The notes below the pieces were generated by a model that was not told the DNA's origin, did not search any database, and saw only the letters and a list, made by a program, of their open reading frames with translations. A DNA stretch of 40,004 bases from an uncultured Hyphomicrobiales bacterium (GTDB lineage: Bacteria; Pseudomonadota; Alphaproteobacteria; Rhizobiales; Beijerinckiaceae): NCBI GenBank assembly GCA_903931945.1, contig CAIZEI010000134.1, positions 1-40,004 of the forward strand, written 5' to 3'. Below, piece after piece: positions 16,428 through 24,288 of this stretch. Each line of letters opens with the position of its first letter. Position 1 is the stretch's first letter. The translations under genes were made by a program, and so were the position numbers.

Positions 16428-17402
16428 TCACTCCGCCTTGATCCCCGCTTCAACGATGATTTTCGTCCATTTCGCGCGTTCCGCATGGATAAACGCCGCC
16501 ATTTCATCGGGCGTCGAGCCGGTGACGACGCCGCCAGACTGCAAAAGTTTTGCGCGAAAATCGGGCGTCGCCAAGGCCTTGCGCACTTCGGCGTTCAACT
16601 TTTCGACGATCCCGCGCGGCGTGCCGGCGGGCGCAAACAGCGCCCACCAGGTCGAGGCTTCAAAACCCGGAAAGCCCTGTTCTGCGACTGTTGGCGCTTG
16701 CGGCATCAGCGGATGACGCTGCGGGCTCGGCACGCCCAGAACCCGCAACTCGCCCGCCGCAACCTGCCCCAGAACTTCGGGAAAATTGACGGACAGCAGC
16801 GGGATATGCCCGCCAAGCGCATCGGCGATGGCTGGCGCGCCGCCGCGATAGGGAACATGGCGCAGTTGAATGCCCGCAACGCGCTGGAACAACTCCATCG
16901 TCAGATGCGCAGACGAGCCTGCCCCGGGCGACCCATAGGCCATGGTGTCAGGCGCGGCTTTGGCTTGTTCCACCAGATCGTGCAGATTGACGCCGGAGAA
17001 CCCTTTGCCCGACGCGATCACCGGCGGCGCCTCGCCAAGCGAGGCTACGGGCGCAAAATCCCTTTCGACATCGAAACCCGGATTGGGGTAAAGCGCCATA
17101 TTGGCGGTCATGCCGTTGGCGCCGACCAGAATCGTATAGCCGTCCGGCTTTGCATGCGCGACGGCGATAGCCGCAACATTGGAGTTTGCGCCAGGGCGGT
17201 TCTCAATGATGACGCTCTGGCCGGTCTGCGACTGGAGCTGTCCGCCGAGCGAGCGCGCAACAATATCGACCGCGCCGCCAGCCGCAAAACCAACCACAAA
17301 TGTGATGGGCCGCTCAGGATATTTTTCAACGCTCTGCGCGCGCGCAGAGAGGCCGGAGGCGATCACGCTCAGCGCGGCGATGGCTGACATAAGCGACTTC
17401 AT
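16428..17402 (-). CDS. Orphan TctC/Bug-type solute-binding protein (2)
   Basis: A 324-residue periplasmic receptor of the TctC/Bug family. The signal peptide ends ARA before Q23. Family markers are 'PITFVVGFAAGGAVDIVARS', 'IENRPGANSNVAA', 'AKPDGYTILVG', 'HVPYRGGAPAIADALGGHI' and 'PTVAEQGFPGFEASTWWALF'. It follows the second GlcG/HbpS-type gene by 24 bases on the same strand, so the two are probably one operon, divergent from an FAD-dependent hydroxylase gene. No tctA/tctB membrane genes are present. In bacteria rich in such proteins most Bug members are orphan like this and the ligand is usually unknown. Confidence 0.88.
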   Translation of the reverse strand: MKSLMSAIAALSVIASGLSARAQSVEKYPERPITFVVGFAAGGAVDIVARSLGGQLQSQTGQSVIIENRPGANSNVAAIAVAHAKPDGYTILVGANGMTANMALYPNPGFDVERDFAPVASLGEAPPVIASGKGFSGVNLHDLVEQAKAAPDTMAYGSPGAGSSAHLTMELFQRVAGIQLRHVPYRGGAPAIADALGGHIPLLSVNFPEVLGQVAAGELRVLGVPSPQRHPLMPQAPTVAEQGFPGFEASTWWALFAPAGTPRGIVEKLNAEVRKALATPDFRAKLLQSGGVVTGSTPDEMAAFIHAERAKWTKIIVEAGIKAE

Positions 17403-17426
17403 GTTAGCGCACTCCGATTTCCGCGA

Positions 17427-17966
17427 TCACTTCTTCATGGCGGCGCGATATGTCATCCAGGCGGCAATGCCGGCGCGACCGGCCTTTTCATCGACGCCCT
17501 CGGGCAATCCAGCAACGCCCACCGCGCCAACAACCTTGCCATCAAGCACGAGCGGTTCACCGCCGCCAACCAGATAGACCTTGTTCGGATACATATTCAT
17601 GATCCCGAAATAGCGATCCGGACGCGTCTTGTAGACGGCGCCGAGTTCCTCGGTCGTCTGCCCGAATGTCACTGCAGCGAAAGCTTTGCCCTCGGCGAAA
17701 TGCAGATTGCGGTAGACCCCGCCATCCATCCGTTCGCCGGCAAGCAGTTGGCCCGCTTCATCGACAACCACAACGCTCATCACCATCTTGTTTTGCTCGG
17801 CGAATGCAATCGCGCCATCGATAATCGCGCGGGCTTCCATGCGCGAGATCAGCGCTGCCGGCAGGGCCGGTCGGGGCGATGACGTTTGCGCCAATCCAGC
17901 CGAGGCGGTCGCTGCAATTAAAGCCGGAATCAGAATTCGGCGTATGGCCGTTTGAAATGCAATCAT
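17427..17966 (-). CDS. Periplasmic GlcG/HbpS-family (DUF336) protein, second copy
   Basis: A 179-residue exported GlcG/HbpS-family protein. The signal peptide ends near GLA before Q27. The mature part has 'MEARAIIDGAIAFAEQNKMVMSVVVVDEAGQLL', then 'AEGKAFAAVTFG', 'KVYLVGGGEPLVLDGKVVGAVGVAGLPEGVDEKAG'-type elements in family order. It is only distantly similar to the copy at 4.7-5.2 kb, so the two are not a recent duplication. AGGGAG lies 6 bases before the ATG. Being the first gene of a pair with a TctC receptor, and divergent from an aromatic-type hydroxylase, it may assist oxidation or signalling linked to the ligand; the family's biochemical role is not settled. Confidence 0.78.
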   Translation of the reverse strand: MIAFQTAIRRILIPALIAATASAGLAQTSSPRPALPAALISRMEARAIIDGAIAFAEQNKMVMSVVVVDEAGQLLAGERMDGGVYRNLHFAEGKAFAAVTFGQTTEELGAVYKTRPDRYFGIMNMYPNKVYLVGGGEPLVLDGKVVGAVGVAGLPEGVDEKAGRAGIAAWMTYRAAMKK

Positions 17967-18102
17967 GGCGCGCTCCCTTCAGTTTGTTTGACCCGGTCTA
18001 TCACAGACTCGGCTCGAAACAGCCCCAAAACGTGGCGGGAGCGATTGATTTCCAGCGCCGCCCCCGCCATCATCCGAGAATGGAAACCATGGAACAACGC
18101 TC

Positions 18103-19695
18103 GTGATACCGGACCCGTCGCGCTCAATTCTGCAAACCAGTGTCCTGATAGCCGGCGCGGGACCGGTGGGTCTGTCGCTTGCCTGCGAACTCGGCAGGCT
18201 CGGCATTGAATGTGTGCTGGTCGAGAAGCGCGACGGCTCCATCAATGTGCCCAAAATGTCGATGGTCAGTTCGCGCGTCATGGAGTTCTGCCGTCGTTGG
18301 GGCATTGCCGATCAGGTCCGCAAAGCAGTCTGGCCGGAAAGCCACGCGCTGGATTTTGTTTATGTGACCAGTTTGAAAGGGCGCGAACTCGCACGCGTGA
18401 AAGTGCCGTCCTACAAGGATCGCAAACTGGCGTTCACGCCGGAAGGCGCCTGCCATTGCCCGCAAATTTATTTCGATCCCATCCTGACCGCGCATGTCAG
18501 AACCTTGCCAAACGTTTCGCTGCGCTATGGCCTGCGACTGGACGCCTTCACACAGACCTCCCATGGCGTCAGCGCCAGTCTGACTGCGCTCGACACGGGC
18601 GACGGGCTCACAATTCACGCGGACTATCTGGTGGGTTGCGATGGCCCCGGGGGCATTGTGCGCGCCGCTCTGGGCATCGAACTCGGTGGGCTTGGCCGCG
18701 TCGCCAATAGCGCCAATATCTATTTCCGCTCGAAGGAATTGCCCTTCCTGCACGACAATGGCTGGGCGCGCATTTACAGGACGGTCGATGCAAGCGGTTG
18801 CTGGGCGGAGCTGATTCCGATTGACGGCGTCGAGCTTTGGCGGCTCTCCGTCTTCGACGATCCGGAGGCGGCGGCAAATCCGCCGGCCACCCTGCGCCGC
18901 CTGATGGGCGCTGATTTTCCGTTTGAACTGATCGACGTCTCGCCCTGGGAACGACGGGATTTTGTGGGCGCGTCCTTCGGTCGCGGCCGCGTGTTTCTGG
19001 CCGGCGACGCCGTGCATCAGTGCTCCCCCACCGGCGGGTTTGGAATGCATATGGGCATCGAAGACGCCATGAATCTCGCCTGGAAGCTCGCCGCAACGAT
19101 CGAGGGCTGGGGTGGGCCCAACCTGCTGGGCTCCTATGAGCTGGAGCGACGACCCATCGACGCCCGCAATGTCGCGATATCGACGCGCAACTATAAACAG
19201 ATTGAGGAAATTCCCGGCTGGGACGACACGCTGGCGAAGGCTGGCCAACTCGACCCCGCGGTAGAATGGCGCGATCACCTGATTGCGCTTGGCGGCGGCG
19301 AAATCGAGAAAATCCAGTATTGTTACGAGTTCTCGCCGATCTGCATCGCCGATGGAACGCCCGAAATCGTCTACGATGTCCGCCACTTCCAGCCAACCAC
19401 GCGACCCGGCGCGCGGGCGCCCCATGTGTGGCTGGCGGATGGACGCTCCACGCTCGACCTGTATGGCGACGGGTTCGTCTTGCTGCGCTTTGGCGAGGCC
19501 GGTGTTGAAGGCTTGCTGAAGGAGGCGGCTCGCTGCAAGATCCCCCTTCGGGTGGTCGATATTGGGGAGGCCGAGGCCGCAGCCATCTATCAACGCAGGC
19601 TGGTCCTGGTGCGCGGAGATGGGCATGTCGCCTGGCGGGGCGATGCGCTCCCAGGCGACCCCGCCGCCCTTCTGGCTCGGGTGACCGGCGGCTGA
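18103..19695 (+). CDS. FAD-dependent monooxygenase, aromatic hydroxylase type
   Basis: A 530-residue class A flavoprotein monooxygenase of the PheA/TfdB/MhpA group, which hydroxylates phenolic rings using NAD(P)H and oxygen. The dinucleotide motif GAGPVG is at 18-23. The conserved DG segment is VGCDGPGGIVR, and the FAD-ribityl motif VFLAGDAVHQCSPTGGFGMH is near 297-316, followed by EDAMNLAWKLA. The C-terminal ~120 residues (APHVWLADGR, LYGDGFVLLRFG) form the thioredoxin-like domain found in phenol hydroxylases. The start is a GTG. An 8-codon reading frame from an ATG at 18080 ends in a GTGA overlap with it, so start usage is not certain. It is divergent from the GlcG-TctC pair, 136 bases apart. 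Confidence 0.87.
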   Translation: MIPDPSRSILQTSVLIAGAGPVGLSLACELGRLGIECVLVEKRDGSINVPKMSMVSSRVMEFCRRWGIADQVRKAVWPESHALDFVYVTSLKGRELARVKVPSYKDRKLAFTPEGACHCPQIYFDPILTAHVRTLPNVSLRYGLRLDAFTQTSHGVSASLTALDTGDGLTIHADYLVGCDGPGGIVRAALGIELGGLGRVANSANIYFRSKELPFLHDNGWARIYRTVDASGCWAELIPIDGVELWRLSVFDDPEAAANPPATLRRLMGADFPFELIDVSPWERRDFVGASFGRGRVFLAGDAVHQCSPTGGFGMHMGIEDAMNLAWKLAATIEGWGGPNLLGSYELERRPIDARNVAISTRNYKQIEEIPGWDDTLAKAGQLDPAVEWRDHLIALGGGEIEKIQYCYEFSPICIADGTPEIVYDVRHFQPTTRPGARAPHVWLADGRSTLDLYGDGFVLLRFGEAGVEGLLKEAARCKIPLRVVDIGEAEAAAIYQRRLVLVRGDGHVAWRGDALPGDPAALLARVTGG

Positions 19696-19788
19696 CCTTT
19701 TCCCCGCCCGTTCTTTGCACTTCGTCAAACTCTGGAGCGTAAAGTGATCCCTTGAAGGCGCCCCTGCGCCAGAAGCGAAGGCTGGGAC

Positions 19789-20190
19789 ATGGAAAAATCT
19801 CGTAAAACCGAACGCTCGCGAGCCATTCTTGGTGCGACCGTCATTTACAATAACAAGAATTCGACAGTGGAATGCCAAATCCGCAATATCTCCAAAACCG
19901 GCGCCAGGCTTTCCATCAGCGATACTGTGAGCCTGCCGGAAGAATTCGACATTGAGGTCCCGCAGAAAGGTAAAACCTATCGCGCAAGACTGTGCTGGCG
20001 AGACGAATCCAGCGCCGGCATTGAATTTGTGCTGGAAGCAGCAGCTTCGCCGGCGCCTGGCCTGCAGGGCCGTGTGGCCGAACTTGAAGCGGAAAACGCC
20101 GCCCTTCGGCTGCGCATCTTCGATCTGCGTGAAAGACTTGAAACCGCGCTCGCGGCGGTGGACAAACCGTCTGCGCAACGCGTCGCCTGA
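19789..20190 (+). CDS. PilZ domain protein with C-terminal coiled coil
   Basis: A 133-residue cytoplasmic protein. The first 85 residues match a PilZ domain: a basic N-terminal segment with arginines (KSRKTERSRAIL), the NISKTGARLSI motif (the N/DxSxxG of cyclic-di-GMP binding) near 33-43, and a closing 'YRARLCWRDESSAGIEFV' strand. Residues 92-120 (LQGRVAELEAENAALRLRIF) form a leucine-rich coiled coil, likely for dimerisation. PilZ proteins bind cyclic di-GMP and tune motility, polysaccharide or enzyme activity. The spacing of the basic motif is not the textbook RxxxR, so binding is likely but not proved. Hydroxypyruvate isomerase follows 43 bases later on the same strand, with no evident functional link. 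Confidence 0.8.
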   Translation: MEKSRKTERSRAILGATVIYNNKNSTVECQIRNISKTGARLSISDTVSLPEEFDIEVPQKGKTYRARLCWRDESSAGIEFVLEAAASPAPGLQGRVAELEAENAALRLRIFDLRERLETALAAVDKPSAQRVA

Positions 20191-20233
20191 ATTCCGCAGC
20201 TTTCGCTCGAGCGAACCAAACGGGAATTCCACA

Positions 20234-21022
20234 ATGCCCCACCCGTTTCGTCTGTCGGCGAATATCTCGATGCTCTTTGCAGACCTGCCGTTTCTCCAGC
20301 GCATCGATGCTGCGCGCGCAGCTGGTTTCCCGGCGGTTGAATGCCAGTTTCCCTATGCCACCGGTCTCGCTGAACTTGTCGACAGGTTGACGGCGCTGGG
20401 GCTGCCGATGAATTCGATCAATACGCCGATGGGCGACCCCACGCGCGGCGAATTCGGCTTTGCCGCCCTGACGGGGCGGGAAGATGATTTTCGCGCGGGG
20501 TTCGAGCGGGCGCTGATCTATGGTTCGGCGCTGAAGGTTTCCACAATCCACTGCATGTCGGGCGTTCCGGGCGCCGCCACTGCAACGTCTGCGCGCAATA
20601 CCTTTTTGCAGAATTTACGTTGGGCTGCGCCACTCGCCCGCAATTATGACATCGATCTGGTGATCGAACCGCTCAACGCGCGCGACCGCCCCGGCTATTT
20701 CGTCGCGCGCTCGGACGATGTTGCAGGTCTCATCGCCGAACTTGGCGAGTCCAACGTCAAATTGCTGTTCGATATGTATCATATCCAGATCATGGAAGGC
20801 GACCTGATCAGGCGACTGGAAAAGCATTGGTCCATCATCGGCCATATCCAGATCGCCGGCGTTCCGCTGCGGCGAGAACCTGATGAAGGCGAGATCGCCG
20901 GCGCCAACATGCTGCATGAACTGGCCCGGCGGGGATGGGCCGGATTTGTCGGCGCAGAATATAACCCGAGGGGCGATACAATGGCCGGACTGGGCTGGGC
21001 GCGAGCCTGGTTGAAATCGTGA
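20234..21022 (+). CDS. hyi: Hydroxypyruvate isomerase
   Basis: A 262-residue TIM-barrel enzyme of the xylose-isomerase-like fold that interconverts hydroxypyruvate and tartronate semialdehyde in glyoxylate metabolism. It starts RLSANISMLFADLPFLQRI, the usual opening. Divalent metal ligands fit E145 (VIEPLN), D180 (LLFDMYH), Q206 (GHIQIAG) and E242 (GAEYNPRG); H183 and the 'PLRREPDEGEI' loop are also family features. ATG at 20234 gives the normal length. The usual glyoxylate partners (gcl, glxR, glycerate kinase) are absent, so it may be one of several sugar-phosphate-isomerase-like paralogs with another substrate. Its stop overlaps the GTG start of the downstream methyltransferase (GTGA), so the two are translationally coupled. 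Confidence 0.85.
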   Translation: MPHPFRLSANISMLFADLPFLQRIDAARAAGFPAVECQFPYATGLAELVDRLTALGLPMNSINTPMGDPTRGEFGFAALTGREDDFRAGFERALIYGSALKVSTIHCMSGVPGAATATSARNTFLQNLRWAAPLARNYDIDLVIEPLNARDRPGYFVARSDDVAGLIAELGESNVKLLFDMYHIQIMEGDLIRRLEKHWSIIGHIQIAGVPLRREPDEGEIAGANMLHELARRGWAGFVGAEYNPRGDTMAGLGWARAWLKS

Positions 21023-21684
21023 TCGAGCCTACGCGCCGCGCCGATTTCATCCAATCGCAGACACGTCTGCTCCCGGTTCCCCATGCGCCTGAAATTCGCC
21101 TTCATGTGGCGGACGAAGCCACGGCCTTGTGGAGCAAGACAGAAGATGAACTTGGACAAATGGGCCTGCCCCCGCCCTTCTGGGCCTTCGCATGGGCCGG
21201 CGGGCAGGGTCTGGCGCGCTATGTGCTCGACCATCCCGACTGCGTGCGTGGCAAGTTTGTGCTCGATCTGGCGTCGGGCTCCGGGCTGGTGGCGATCGCC
21301 GCCGCCATGTCAGGAGCCGCTCGCGTCGAAGCCAACGATATCGACGAGTTCGCCCTGGCCGCCATCGCACTCAACGCGGCGGCCAATGGCGTTTCCATCA
21401 TACCGGTCGCGGGCGATCTCTGCGGCCGGGACGCCGGCTGGGACGTCGTGCTGGCGGGCGATATATCCTATGAGCGCGACATGGCGGGACGCTTGACGGA
21501 CTGGCTCGAATCCCTGTCGCAACGCGGCGCGCTGACGCTGATCGGCGACCCCGGCCGCAGCTATCTCGATCGGAGCCGGCTTGTGTCGGTGGCCGAATAT
21601 CGCGTCGCGGTCAATCGTTCGCTCGAAGACGCCGACATCAAACGCACCAATGTCTGGCGGTTCGCAGAACCTGATGATCGTTAA
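21019..21684 (+). CDS. Class I SAM-dependent methyltransferase, METTL20/PrmA-like
   Basis: A 221-residue Rossmann-fold methyltransferase. SAM-binding motif I is VLDLASGSGLVAIAAA (around 81-96), followed by the acidic motif II in VEANDIDEFAL. The upstream segment 'PPFWAFAWAGGQGLARYVLD' (52-71) is the mark of the METTL20/nicotinamide N-methylase-like group. Its bacterial members methylate lysines of the electron-transfer flavoprotein beta subunit, or related targets. The 'AGDISYERDM' segment matches the catalytic region of that group. It starts with GTG overlapping the hyi stop by 4 bases, and ends 4 bases before the convergent NtaA-type gene. Calling the substrate ETF-beta is inference; the group is also named 50S L11 methyltransferase-like in annotation. 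Confidence 0.78.
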   Translation: MIEPTRRADFIQSQTRLLPVPHAPEIRLHVADEATALWSKTEDELGQMGLPPPFWAFAWAGGQGLARYVLDHPDCVRGKFVLDLASGSGLVAIAAAMSGAARVEANDIDEFALAAIALNAAANGVSIIPVAGDLCGRDAGWDVVLAGDISYERDMAGRLTDWLESLSQRGALTLIGDPGRSYLDRSRLVSVAEYRVAVNRSLEDADIKRTNVWRFAEPDDR

Positions 21685-21688
21685 ACGG

Positions 21689-23059
21689 TCACCACGCCTT
21701 GTAACTTGCCGCCGGATGGCCGTCGGGAATGCGATCTCCCGCGCCAAACAACTTGTGCCGGAAAGCGCCGTCGCGATACGCTGTTTTATAGACGCCGCGA
21801 TTCTGAAGCTCCGGAACAATCAGATCGGCGAAGTCGATGAGATGCTGCGGCTCGCCCGAGCGTTGCAGGTTGAAGCCGTCGATATCGGCTTCGTCCATCC
21901 ACGCTTCCAGTTGGTCGGCGACCTGGGTTGGGGAACCCACGACAAAACATTCGCGACCCGCCTGCGGGCCGAAATTGGCGTAGTCCTTGAGGCGATCGAG
22001 GGATTGGCCTTCGCTCAGCAGATATTCCGCGAGCGTGTTGATGCCGTTTCCCGGCGCGCGGCCATCCGCCCGTGTCGAAATTTCCCTCGACAGGTCAATG
22101 CCCGACAGACCGGACCGCAACGCCAGCATCCCCTCTGCATCGACGTGCTGGCGCAGCATCTCGAATTTATCACGCGCCTCCGCCTCGGTCGGCGCGGTGA
22201 CGACGGTCGCCATCATGATGAACTTCATATGCGCGGGGTCGCGTCCCCTGGCGCGCGCCATGGCCTTGACCTCGGCGATCCGTTCCGCCGTCTTTCGGCT
22301 TGGAAACCCGTTCAGGAAAAGGCATTCGGCATGTTGGGCCGCAAAGATACGCCCCCGCTGCGAGCCGCCTGCCTGAAACAGCACAGGCGTGCGTTGCGGC
22401 GATGGCTCAGCCATATGCACGGCGTTGACCCGAAAATGTTTGCCGTCGTGCGCGATCGCGCGAACCCTGTCGGCCCGCGCGTAAATCCGGTTTTCCACGT
22501 CGCGGACAACCGCATCATCCCGCCAGCTGCCTTCCCAAAATTTATAGACCGCCTCCATGTATTCATCCGCCATGTCATAGCGGTCATCGTGATCGCGCTG
22601 GCGTTCAAGCCCCATGGCGCGTGCAGCGCTGTCCTGAAAGCCGGTGACAATATTCCAGCTGATGCGGCCCCTGGTAAGATGATCGAGCGTCGAAAAACGC
22701 CGCGCCAGCAGATAGGGCGGCTCATAGGTGAGATTGGCGGTGACGCCAAAACTCAGATGTTTCGTGACATAGGCCATAGGCGGGATCAGCAGCAGCGGGT
22801 CGTTCATCGGAAACATCGCGGCGCGTTCAATCGCCGCGCGCGGGCTGTTCTGATAGACGTCGTGCACGCCATTGGTGTCGGCAAAGAAGATCGAATCGAA
22901 CAATCCGCGTTCGGCGATCCTGGCAACGTCTGTCCAATAATCGAGGCTGGTATATTCGAACGCGCGACTGCCGGGCGCGCTCCACAATCCGATCCAGTTC
23001 TGGCCGGGCGTATTGGCGTAGAAGGCGTTGATCGAAATTTCTTTCTTCGCAGCTCGCAT
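21689..23059 (-). CDS. NtaA/DmoA-family FMN-dependent monooxygenase
   Basis: A 456-residue luciferase-like monooxygenase of the nitrilotriacetate/dimethyl-sulfide monooxygenase group, which uses reduced FMN and oxygen to cleave C-N or C-S bonds. It begins with the typical 'EISINAFYANTPGQNWIGLW'. It continues with 'FDSIFFADTNGVHDVYQ', 'LARRFSTLDHLTRGRISWNI', 'GFQDSAARAMG', 'HFRVNAVHMAEPSPQRTPVL' and 'FQAGGSQRGRIFAAQHAECLFLNG', all in family order. It follows a solute-binding protein gene by 22 bases on the same strand, so binding protein and monooxygenase form an operon. A flavin reductase, needed to supply FMNH2, is not adjacent. The substrate cannot be deduced; organosulfur or aminopolycarboxylate compounds are reasonable guesses. 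Confidence 0.9.
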   Translation of the reverse strand: MRAAKKEISINAFYANTPGQNWIGLWSAPGSRAFEYTSLDYWTDVARIAERGLFDSIFFADTNGVHDVYQNSPRAAIERAAMFPMNDPLLLIPPMAYVTKHLSFGVTANLTYEPPYLLARRFSTLDHLTRGRISWNIVTGFQDSAARAMGLERQRDHDDRYDMADEYMEAVYKFWEGSWRDDAVVRDVENRIYARADRVRAIAHDGKHFRVNAVHMAEPSPQRTPVLFQAGGSQRGRIFAAQHAECLFLNGFPSRKTAERIAEVKAMARARGRDPAHMKFIMMATVVTAPTEAEARDKFEMLRQHVDAEGMLALRSGLSGIDLSREISTRADGRAPGNGINTLAEYLLSEGQSLDRLKDYANFGPQAGRECFVVGSPTQVADQLEAWMDEADIDGFNLQRSGEPQHLIDFADLIVPELQNRGVYKTAYRDGAFRHKLFGAGDRIPDGHPAASYKAW

Positions 23060-23081
23060 CGGTTTACCGCCCGGACGTCAG

Positions 23082-24107
23082 TCAGTGAAAATAGTCGTCA
23101 AACAATTTCGTCCAGGCCGGCAATTGCGTGTCGAGTTGCTCGGGCGTCAGGAACGTGCCCTTGAACGCAACGCCATCGGGAATGAGGCTGGGGTCCTTTG
23201 GTTTGACTGCTGGATGAATTGGCAATTCGCCGGCATCAGCAAAGATCTTTTGACCTTCCTCCGAAACGATATAGTCGATCAGCAATTTTCCGGCGTTGGG
23301 CGCAGGCGCGTTTTTCAGGATCGACATGACCGCGTAGGTCACAAGCGGCGGCTGCATCTTGATCCAGCCGGCAGGCGCGCCAAGCGCGGCGCTGATCACC
23401 GCATGATTGTTGAAGATTTGCAGACCGATGGAATATTCGCCGGAAATCACCAGGTCGAGCACCTGCCGCCCCGACACTTTCAACGGCGTGATGTTCTGCT
23501 TTGCAAGCTTGCCGAGATAGGCGCGCGCCTTCTCCTCGCCCATTGCGATGAGGACGCTCCCCGCAAATCCCTGTCCTGCTGAAATGCTCGGCTGGACATT
23601 CCAGGCCATCTTGCCCTTCCATTTGGGATCGAGCAGGTCTTCGAATGTCTGCGGTTCGGTTCCACGCGGCACGAGGTCCGTGTTGAACCCTGGCGTGTTG
23701 ATGTAATAGTTGCTCGCCACCCAGTAGCCGTCGGGATCGAACAGTTTTTTGGGCAGATCAACATCCGGAACCCATTTCTCGACGAGGTTTTCTCGCTTGA
23801 GCATCGGCGTGGTTTGCGCGCCGTCAAACAAGCTCGCCTGAACGTGGCCAGCTTTCGCCTCGCTCAGGACGCGCAGACCGATTTCGGCGGAATTCGCACG
23901 CACAAAATTGACGTGAATTCCATATTTGCGTTCAAATCCATCGGCGATAGGGCGCACAATTTGCGGCACGATCTGCACGGTGTACCAGGTGACCTGGCCC
24001 TCCTTTTTCGCTGCCTCGATCAGCGCGCTGTCTGCGGCCAGAGCAGACCGCCCCGCAAGCGCAAGCACCAGCAGGGTTGCGCACAATCTCCTGGACGTTC
24101 CGATCAT
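23082..24107 (-). CDS. Orphan ABC substrate-binding protein, iron/polyamine (AfuA/PotD) type
   Basis: A 341-residue periplasmic binding protein of the AfuA/FbpA/PotD-like family 1 group. The signal peptide ends ALA before D26. The mature N-terminus 'IEAAKKEGQVTWYTVQIVPQ' is the common opening of this group, followed by 'FERKYGIHVNFVRANSAEIGLRVLSE', 'DPKWKGKMAWN' and 'IVSEEGQKIFADAGELPI'. The start is supported by GGGAGGGC shortly before the ATG. It is the first gene of a two-gene operon with the NtaA-type monooxygenase. No permease or ATPase gene is present. Members of this group bind ferric ion, phosphonates, polyamines or thiamine; the pairing with an FMN monooxygenase points to an organic ligand. 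Confidence 0.85.
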   Translation of the reverse strand: MIGTSRRLCATLLVLALAGRSALAADSALIEAAKKEGQVTWYTVQIVPQIVRPIADGFERKYGIHVNFVRANSAEIGLRVLSEAKAGHVQASLFDGAQTTPMLKRENLVEKWVPDVDLPKKLFDPDGYWVASNYYINTPGFNTDLVPRGTEPQTFEDLLDPKWKGKMAWNVQPSISAGQGFAGSVLIAMGEEKARAYLGKLAKQNITPLKVSGRQVLDLVISGEYSIGLQIFNNHAVISAALGAPAGWIKMQPPLVTYAVMSILKNAPAPNAGKLLIDYIVSEEGQKIFADAGELPIHPAVKPKDPSLIPDGVAFKGTFLTPEQLDTQLPAWTKLFDDYFH

Positions 24108-24123
24108 CTGCCCTCCCGAAACA

Positions 24124-24154
24124 TGTATAGCGTCAATGCGATGTTATTTGCCAA
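24124..24154 (-). promoter_or_regulatory. Possible sigma-70-type promoter for the binding protein-NtaA operon
   Basis: Read on the minus strand, TTGGCA (24149-24154) is followed after 19 bases by TATACA (24124-24129). It lies about 20 bases before the start codon of the binding-protein gene. The match to consensus is moderate and the spacing slightly long, so this is only a candidate. The rest of the 180-base gap shows nothing else. Confidence 0.3.
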
Positions 24155-24288
24155 ACCGCTGCGCAAGCCAAAAGCTATGCCGCACGGACGCTGCGGGCAA
24201 GAGAAATCGGGCGCCTCCGCACTGCCGGCGCGGGACACTTTGCGGACCTCGATTGCCCGACTGAAGCCGGTCGTTGCAATCGTGCGCT

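Noticed and set aside
18124-20304. A 726-codon open frame on the minus strand
   Set aside because: It is antisense to the FAD hydroxylase, PilZ and isomerase genes; its translation is low-complexity and matches no family, while the plus-strand products are clear.
21581-23164. A 527-codon open frame on the plus strand
   Set aside because: It is antisense to the NtaA-type monooxygenase, a common result of codon bias in GC-rich genomes.
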